DNA from: Larix sibirica
Lineage: Eukaryota > Streptophyta > Pinopsida > Pinales > Pinaceae
NCBI GenBank assembly: GCA_004151065.3
Contig: NWUY0300036154.1
Coordinates: forward strand, 21,972-35,546
Length of the DNA: 13,575 bases
Reading direction: 5' to 3'
Part shown: piece by piece, positions 9,071 to 13,575 of the stretch
How the letters are laid out: each line of letters starts with the position of its first letter
Numbering within the stretch: position 1 is the first letter of the stretch
Notes under the pieces: model-generated
What the model saw: the letters and a program-made list of their open reading frames with translations, nothing else
What the model was told of the DNA's origin: nothing
Database searches by the model: none
Made by a program: the position numbers and the translations under genes

Positions 9071-9358
9071 ATGAACCAATTATTCTCCGAACAGAGTCTC
9101 CATGGGAGACGGAATCCCAGTTGTGTAGGAAGATTAATAAATTTATGGGCAGTTTCTGGCGAAATTTTTTTGAGCGGCATATGGAGAGGAGCCTATGAGA
9201 AGCCTCTTCTGTATTCCATCGGTTGTTTTGGCGAGAACAAGGGTTTGCTTTCGGATCGACCGTTTCACCATGGCGACTGTAAGCGGAGGAGTCGTCGAAG
9301 GGACGGAGAACATGGAGAAATCCAGAGAGGCAAAGGCAAAGGCAGAAGAAGAAAATAA
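9071..9358 (+). promoter_or_regulatory. Upstream ATGs/uORFs in the leader of the OXLD1-like gene
   Basis: If transcription starts at the TATA-predicted site, the leader has three out-of-place starts. The first, ATG 9071, opens a 95-codon frame that overlaps the main CDS in another frame. The second, ATG 9102, opens an 8-codon uORF ending in TAG at 9126-9128. The third, ATG 9145, opens a 17-codon uORF whose TGA (9196-9198) overlaps the main ATG (9195-9197) as ATGA. Such uORFs would lower translation or couple it to re-initiation. If the true start of transcription is later than about 9150, they are irrelevant. Confidence 0.35.
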
Positions 9359-9542
9359 AAAAAGGGAAGAAGAGATAGAGAAGATTTTGATGGAGAAGAT
9401 AGGGCCGCCTCCAGAGAAACCTCTCCCTGGGGACTGTTGTGGTAGTGGCTGCGAGCCCTGCGTGTGGGACACCTACTTCGACCAATTGCAGGAATACAAG
9501 AAGGAAAAGAATTCCATTCTTAAATCCCTTTCTCCGCCCTGA
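9195..9542 (+). CDS. Oxidoreductase-like domain protein (OXLD1/UPF0651 type), probably mitochondrial
   Basis: This is an intronless 115-residue protein. Residues 71-101 contain PPPEKPLPGDCCGSGCEPCVW and then DTYFDQLQEY, the hallmark of the 'oxidoreductase-like' family (Pfam Oxidored-like; human OXLD1, fungal UPF0651). Cys81, Cys82, Cys86 and Cys89 form the conserved cluster. Its biochemical role in the family is not established; animal and fungal members are annotated as mitochondrial. Residues 1-25 are Arg-rich (R2, R14, R16, R20, R23) with one acidic residue, as in a mitochondrial presequence. Residues 40-68 are Lys/Glu-rich and probably helical or coiled. An in-frame TGA at 9171 bounds the ORF, so Met1 at 9195 is the first possible start, but its context (cctATGa) is weak. 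Met26 at 9270 has a strong context (accATGG), so a shorter form lacking the presequence is possible. Base composition is richer in GC than its flanks. It is the best gene call in the window. Confidence 0.88.
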   Translation: MRSLFCIPSVVLARTRVCFRIDRFTMATVSGGVVEGTENMEKSREAKAKAEEENKKREEEIEKILMEKIGPPPEKPLPGDCCGSGCEPCVWDTYFDQLQEYKKEKNSILKSLSPP

Positions 9543-10085
9543 TTTTCCTTCGGCTGTAAAATTTCACGATTCTCCACTCAAAATTGCTGAAGGCTTTTGC
9601 TCTGGTGGGTTTCTATGTCTTGGCCAATATTCGGCTGCCATTTTTTTATTGATATATTTCGTTCATTGTTTTAGAGGAGATCTGTTCATTAGAATTGCAA
9701 AGAACACTTGCGGGGCACAAGTTATGCTGTAAATGTAAATCCAGATCCAGATTGTTAATAGATTGAATCAAATTGAATTCGAATTGGAAATGAACGATTG
9801 AATGGTAAATAATTGTTATTTTAATTTGTCTTGATGGTCAAAAGCATGCAAGAATTGTTTTCATGCACGCCTTTTTCCTCCTCAAGCGCATACTAAAATT
9901 GTAAAAACCCTTTATATAAATTCATAGTATTTGGCATCCACTGAAGGCATCAATTATGAGAAGCTACACATGTTCTATTTATGTGAGAAAGTAGGATAAA
10001 TACCCTGAATACACCTTATATTTGGCCTTTTTTCCCTGGGATATGGTAAAATCTGGTTTTGCGTTTCAGAATTACTTGCTGAGAG
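9543..10085 (+). other. 3' flank of the OXLD1-like gene, no further gene
   Basis: After the stop at 9540-9542 the sequence becomes AT-rich. There is no canonical AATAAA within the first 250 bases; loose plant-style poly-A elements such as gtaaatgtaaat (about 9728-9742) and tggtaaataattgtt (about 9804-9818) could serve. An open frame over 9439-9732 only shadows the gene and its 3' flank. Nothing else is recognisable up to about 10085. Confidence 0.4.
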
Positions 10086-10215
10086 TGTATTGCAAGTGTT
10101 TTATGGTTTTTTAAGGCCTCTGTTTCAGGGATTTTTGACGCCTCCAGATTGTATATTGTAGGTGTTTTGGACCTCTATTTCACCGGTTTTTGACTCCTCT
10201 GAATCGATTTTTGAC
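10086..10215. repeat. Short imperfect tandem repeat (~65 bp, two units)
   Basis: Two related segments follow one another. The first runs from tattgcaagtgtttta to gcctctgtttcagggatttttgacgcctcc (about 10088-10147); the second runs from tattgtaggtgttttgg to acctctatttcaccggtttttgactcctc (about 10153-10199). A third partial tttttgacatc follows at about 10208. They align with a small deletion in the second. No coding meaning is seen. Confidence 0.45.
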
Positions 10216-10493
10216 ATCGGAAGCAACCATTTCAGTCATTTCAAACGTTTTGGGTTAGATTTAATTGCTCTATAAACCGGTGCAATCCGTAGATTAGTAT
10301 CCCATTTCTCTGTATGTGCAGTTTTAAGGAAAAAACAACCCACGTTTAAGGGAATAAAAACCAAAAAATCGGCATGTTCCCTCGCCACAGAGGTGGTAGT
10401 GGTTGAAGTGGTCAATCGGGTTGGATGGTTAAACTAGACCTTTAATCAGTTTGCACTTTTTTTTGGTTGTCCGAATATGATGGCAAAATTTTC

Positions 10494-11033
10494 AGTAGCA
10501 TTACACCATGTACGGAACTTATATTATGGTGAAATTTTGATTAGGGAATTTGGTAAAAAATTTAGTGGCATTGTTACACCATTTATGGTGGAATTTTGAT
10601 TAGGGAATTTGGTAAAAAAATTAGTAGCATTGTTTTTTTTTAACAAAAACGGATAAAATATATTAAGAAAAAAAGAAAGAATAATGAGGAACCATGGCTG
10701 AGCCAATCAGATTCATTACAGAATTCAGTTTGCCACAGAGTCCAAAACAGAGATCAGATTTCTTCATTGGATCCTGATTGCAAATGTGATTATCAACTTG
10801 CGATAAAGAGAAATCGTCTGCATTCCAAACGTTGGGCCCAGGTCAGACAGCGATCATTTGCTGATCGAACTATGATTACGAATGACTCCGTTCACTGTGA
10901 GCTGCGCCCACAACAGTGCAAGCTGGCGAGGTCCTGTGTTTGATCGAATTCAAGCTGCTAATCCTGAAAAATTTAGTAGCATTGTTACATCATGGACTGA
11001 ACTTAGATTATGGTGGAATTTTGATTAGAATGG
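10494..11033. repeat. Three-unit 59-70-bp tandem repeat, third unit split by an insertion
   Basis: Unit 1 (10494-10563) and unit 2 (10564-10622) both run agt(a/g)gcatt..acaccat...tatggtg(a/g)aattttgattagggaatttggtaaaaaa. Unit 3 starts at 10623 as agtagcattgtt, is interrupted by about 340 bases, and resumes at 10975 as agtagcattgttacatcat...tatggtggaattttgattag, ending near 11033. Unit 2 lacks about 11 bases found in units 1 and 3 (around gtacggaactta). Unit 3 and unit 1 share the longer form, which suggests the deletion arose in unit 2. A partial echo (tatgatggcaaaatttt, about 10477) precedes unit 1. Confidence 0.7.
10635..10972 (-). mobile_element. Poly-A-tailed retroposon (SINE or truncated LINE) with target-site duplication
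   Basis: An identical 14-mer, ttagtagcattgtt, flanks the segment at 10621-10634 and 10973-10986. The inserted DNA begins on the plus strand with a run of eight T (10635-10642), so on the minus strand it ends in poly-A. Target duplication plus an A-tail is the signature of LINE-machinery retroposition. The A-tail-proximal part (minus strand) has a T-rich stretch with cttaatatattttatccg, reminiscent of plant LINE 3' ends. The distal end, about 10895-10955, resembles a tRNA-derived head (gcaagctggcgaggtcctg, then gtttgatcgaattc) but in the plus orientation, opposite to the tail. No ORF is encoded. Whether it is a SINE, a LINE 3' end or a chimera is open. Confidence 0.65.
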
Positions 11034-11400
11034 ACATATTTGTCAGATTTTTATAGGATCAACAAAAAGGTCTATTTATTAGAATATTTGCTTACTTGAT
11101 TGATTCATAGTACCCTCATAAAATATACCAAATGACATTTATAATTGTTGAAAATCTATTTTAATGTTCCTTTCCACTAATTTGTTGAGTCTCTTTTAAA
11201 TTCAATCCTACAATAAACACACAATAGTTAGTGCAGATTGATTATCTGGATTTCTATCACAAAACAAGAGGATTGTCCCACATGTTAGTGCAGTTCAATC
11301 AATTGGTTTCTGTAAAACATAAGGCAATCACTGCACATATTTATTTGCATATGTTAACCTTTAACCATTGTAGAACATAAACATTCGCAGCAACAAGGAT
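11034..11400. other. AT-rich spacer, nothing recognised
   Basis: No ORF, RNA gene or clear repeat is visible. The word gttagtgcag occurs twice about 60 bases apart (about 11228 and 11285), which is too little to define a repeat. Confidence 0.4.
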
Positions 11401-11519
11401 ACCAAACCAATGTTATAGTATTCAAATCCTGAGACAGTAAGCACTTTGACCTTCTTGGAAACCAAACCAATGTTATAGTGTTAAATTTTGAGACAGTAAG
11501 CACCTTGACCTTCTTGGGC
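11401..11519. repeat. 60-bp tandem duplication at the head of the 188-bp array
   Basis: 11401-11460 and 11461-11519 are near-identical. Both begin accaaaccaatgttatagt and end in gagacagtaagcac(t/c)ttgaccttcttgg. They differ by a few substitutions and one deleted base in the ttcaaatcc/ttaaatttt part. The duplication lies inside the first, degraded unit of the larger array and is younger than the array units, which are more diverged from one another. Confidence 0.75.
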
Positions 11520-12350
11520 ATTCACTTTGTGCTAGTTCATTTGGTGCGTGATTCTACAATGCAGATGGGCTTGGTTTGCCACCATTGAATCACTTTAAAG
11601 TGTTTTTGTTGGCGGAGTAGGTTATGAGCCTTTGCCACAAAAACATCTCCTACTTAAGTGAATGGTTAAAAGTTCAAATCCTTGGACAAGAGCTTCGACA
11701 TCTCCAAGCATTGGTTGTGTGGTAATTTTCTAGGTTTCTGAGTCTATAGTGTGGATGGATTTGCTTTGCCACCATGTGTAACTTTTGAAGTAATTTGTCA
11801 ATGGAGTTGGCTATGAGCTTTTTGTTACAAAACATCTTCTACTTGAGTGAAGGTTATAGGTTCAAATCTCGGAACAAGACCTTTGGCTCACTTGGGCATT
11901 TGTTGTGTACTAGTATGTTGGATGTGTGAGTCCACAATGCATATGGACTTCCCTAACACCATCAAGTCACCATTACAATTAGTTGTTGGTGGAGCAGGGT
12001 GTGGGGCTTTGCTACAAAACATCTCCTACTTAAGTAAATGGTTACTAGTTCAAATCTCAAACCAACAACTTCAGCCTCTTGAACCTTATTGTTTGGCAGT
12101 CGAATGGGAGTGAAAGTCTACAGTGTGGATGGACTTACCTACCACAATAATGTCACTTTTAAAGTGATTTGCAAATGGAGTTGGTTATGTGCCTTGGTTA
12201 CAAAAACATCTCCTTGAGTGAAGGATTGTAAGTTCAAATCTCGGGTCAAAAGCTTTGGCTTTGCTAGGTGCTTGCTATGTGCTAGTCTACTAGGTGTGTG
12301 AATCAATGTGCAATGCCCCTTTGACACCACATTACTAAATGCATAAATTT
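11401..12350 (+). repeat. Tandem array of ~188-bp units with tRNA B-box-like motifs
   Basis: The motif gttcaaatc(c/t) recurs at 11672, 11860, 12048 and 12232, with degraded forms at 11420 and 11480. Spacings are 192 (degraded to first), 188, 188 and 184 bases. Each unit also has, in order, 'gtgtgngantctacantgnnnatggact', 'tgccaccat', 'agtgatttgtnnatggagttgg(t/c)tatgagc', 'acaaaacatctcctacttnagtgaangg', then the gttcaaat word and 'cttggctnncttgggca'. GTTCAAATC fits the RNA polymerase III B box (GWTCRANNC), and tggctatgag about 50 bases upstream is a weak A-box. Units probably derive from a tRNA-related SINE that became tandemly amplified. A last partial unit runs to about 12350. The 88-codon frame at 11847-12113 is a by-product. 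Confidence 0.7.
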
Positions 12351-12366
12351 ACATTATTAAGAGTTC

Positions 12367-12502
12367 TGCTTACTTAACAAGGGGTTATTCCTTTTCTTCT
12401 TCTTTTTATTATTATTAATATCAAATAGAAGTTATGCTTACTTAACAAGGGGTTATTCCTTTTCTTCTTCTTTTTATTATTATTAATATCAAATAGAAGT
12501 TA
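12367..12502. repeat. Perfect 68-bp tandem duplication
   Basis: 12367-12434 and 12435-12502 read identically, each beginning tgcttacttaacaagggg, passing through ccttttcttcttctttttattattatt and ending in caaatagaagtta. With no differences in 68 bases, this duplication is recent compared with every other repeat in the window. The Y-rich and ATT-repeat core probably favoured slippage or unequal exchange. Confidence 0.95.
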
Positions 12503-13206
12503 CATTCTTTATAGTCTACATTTATTTCATTATTGGAATGAAGCACATGTTAATTACCTATACATTATGTTTCTCGCTTCAATCATATTTACAAAGAAGT
12601 GTAAGAGATCACACAATATTTATCAACTAAACATTCCCAGAAGTCCACATCATAACTCTTGTACTAATCATTTCTCACAAAACTATTCCTTTAGGGAATC
12701 CAACTCCCTTATATAACATAAGCCTTTACAATGATCCTTGATTTTTAAGGATGCAATTCCAAATGAATTACTAACATATACATAACTTGCTCATACATCT
12801 CATCAACATTTGTTCCCCATAAATAAATCAATATATGAAGAGCCATTCTACATCTAGAGCACATTCCATTTAGTATGTTCATGCACTGAAATATCCTCTT
12901 CCTCTTTTCTTTTTCTTTTCGGAAGAAAAAAAAAGCTATAACTTGTTATTCAAAGGTGAATCAAAGTTACACTATCCATTACGTAGGAGATCAATAGAAA
13001 TCATCAAGATTCCATTATAAAAGCCTATAGCTGCTTTGTAGCATCAAAAGAAAAAACATGTTATTGTCCAAAAAAGTCTAACTTAGATCACTCCTATCAT
13101 CTAAAAACCATCTCAAAAAAGAACTTGGCAGTAATCTAAAATTAGGACACATTCTAGTTGATAATTACACAAGGATAATGATCACATGGGCCAAAGTTTA
13201 TACAAA
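12503..13206. other. AT-rich spacer before the right-edge LINE
   Basis: No coding region or repeat boundary is recognised. A pyrimidine run followed by a purine run (cttttctttttcttttc, then ggaagaaaaaaaaag, about 12905-12935) could fold back on itself. The change to GC-rich DNA near 13207 marks the end of this spacer. Confidence 0.4.
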
Positions 13207-13238
13207 CGCGGAATGGTGCTGCTCTGGCCGACTGAAGA

Positions 13239-13261
13239 GCGGCTAGGGTTTCCCTAGCCGC
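13239..13261 (+). promoter_or_regulatory. Perfect 10-bp hairpin in the LINE leader
   Basis: gcggctaggg (13239-13248) and ccctagccgc (13252-13261) are exact complements separated by ttt. The stem is GC-rich and would be very stable in RNA. It lies near the presumed 5' end of the element, about 120 bases before the ORF1 start. It could affect translation or template recognition; it is not followed by a T-run, so a terminator is unlikely. Confidence 0.7.
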
Positions 13262-13379
13262 CATTGTTTGCAGTCGCCTGGGCTCGTTGTAGCAGCCGCC
13301 CAGGCTTGTTTCTGGCGGCTCGTCTTGTAGGCCGTCGTCTCTGCATCGTTTTGTTTTCTTTTTGCAGCTCGCGGTGGTT

Positions 13380-13575
13380 ATGGACGCACAGGATGAGCTT
13401 CAGGCAGTCTCGGCCCTCGTCCAATCCTCTTCTCCCAAGGCTACCTCTATTCCTTCCAGCAAATTCGTGAAGAATTTGGATGAGATCCCCTCCGTGACTC
13501 TTTCTCCCTCGAATCCTTGCCAGAAAGCTCTCACCCTCTCAAAAAAAGCTCTCATTGGCAAGTTTACTGGCCTCT
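13380..13575 (+). CDS. LINE ORF1 start (DUF4283-like), partial
   Basis: The frame is open from ATG 13380 to the window edge, giving 65 complete codons with no stop. The start context is strong (G at -3 and G at +4). The protein begins MDAQDELQAVSALVQSSSPK, is Ser/Pro-rich to about residue 47, then reads QKALTLSKKALIGKFTGL (residues 48-65). ALIGKFTGL resembles the opening of the DUF4283 domain (s-LiGkf-G-rp), found at the N-terminus of plant LINE ORF1 and related gag-like RNA-binding proteins. In such elements ORF1 coats the element RNA. Only the first few residues of the domain are visible, so a host gene with a similar start is not excluded. A frame over 13264-13470 that begins with a non-ATG codon is only a shadow. 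Confidence 0.55.
   Translation, partial: MDAQDELQAVSALVQSSSPKATSIPSSKFVKNLDEIPSVTLSPSNPCQKALTLSKKALIGKFTGL

Larger units (their letters stand above)
13207..13575 (+). mobile_element. 5' end of a second, better preserved LINE (partial, runs off the window)
   Basis: At about 13207 the sequence turns from AT-rich to GC-rich within a few bases. A leader of about 170 bases leads to an uninterrupted ORF at 13380. The leader can form a perfect 10-bp hairpin (13239-13261). It also has two further, mutually exclusive stems: gcctgggc/gcccaggc at 13276-13283 with 13298-13305, and agccgcc/ggcggct at 13294-13300 with 13314-13320. An abrupt GC-rich leader followed by a DUF4283-like ORF1 fits the 5' end of a full-length plant LINE in the same orientation as the dead copy at 1350-5580. 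The exact 5' boundary and any target-site duplication cannot be fixed from one end. Confidence 0.55.

Noticed and set aside
9069-9485. Open minus-strand frames of 138 and 109 codons over the OXLD1-like gene
   Set aside because: They are antisense shadows of a real gene with recognisable conserved residues on the plus strand; their sequences show no domain.
9439-9732. 97-codon plus-strand frame overlapping the 3' end of the OXLD1-like gene
   Set aside because: It is out of frame with the conserved Cys motif, begins inside it, and the rest is low-quality frame in the 3' flank.
11847-12113. 88-codon frame in the tandem array
   Set aside because: It crosses a repeat-unit junction, and the same segment in neighbouring units is interrupted. 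It is an accidental frame in non-coding repeats.
11401-12350. True tRNA genes at the gttcaaatc motifs
   Set aside because: Only the B-box-like part fits. No acceptor stem, anticodon arm and T-arm fold together, and there is no terminal T-run at the right place.
1-13575. CRISPR array, bacterial operon or defence system
   Set aside because: Repeats are long, diverged or only two copies, without regular spacers. The only coding regions are plant LINE and an OXLD1-like gene, so a prokaryotic system is not supported.

Overview
The window looks like repeat-dense nuclear DNA of a land plant. It is AT-rich, gene-poor and has no bacterial-style operons. It holds remnants of plant-type non-LTR (LINE) elements with an RNase H domain, probable LTR-retrotransposon debris, short retroposed insertions with target-site duplications, and several degenerate tandem arrays. 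The low gene density and deeply decayed elements fit a large plant genome, possibly a gymnosperm, but that is inference; the sequence does not fix the species.

Layout from left to right. 1-400 is AT-rich and featureless. 401-760 (minus strand) and 893-1290 (plus strand) look like pieces of LTRs. 1350 to about 5580 is one long, dead LINE ORF2 on the plus strand. Endonuclease, reverse transcriptase, zinc-binding zf-RVT and RNase H domains appear in the right order, but are broken by many stops and frameshifts and by changes at catalytic positions. 5590-8130 has no recognisable gene, only a faint unrecognised reading frame with a short peptide repeat on the minus strand near 6640-6930. 8140-8640 carries about three degenerate copies of a ~170-bp repeat.

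The one convincing cellular gene is at 9195-9542 (+). It encodes a 115-residue intronless protein with an 'oxidoreductase-like' (OXLD1/UPF0651-type) Cys-rich motif, probably a small mitochondrial protein. A TATA-like box lies upstream. The leader holds several upstream ATGs, one of whose ORFs ends in an ATGA overlap with the main start, and a second in-frame ATG with much better context lies 25 codons inside.

Downstream come a short internal repeat (10086-10215) and a three-unit ~60-70-bp repeat whose third unit is split by a ~340-bp poly-A-tailed retroposon with a 14-bp target-site duplication (10494-11033). Next is an array of ~188-bp units that each carry a tRNA B-box-like motif (11401-12350), then a perfect 2 x 68-bp tandem duplication (12367-12502).

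At the right edge, GC content rises sharply at about 13207. A hairpin-rich leader there precedes an uninterrupted ORF starting at 13380 that runs off the window. It resembles the start of ORF1 (DUF4283-type) of a much better preserved LINE. The only functional unit visible is the OXLD1-like gene; the rest is mobile-element and repeat sediment. I see no evidence for a novel multi-gene system.
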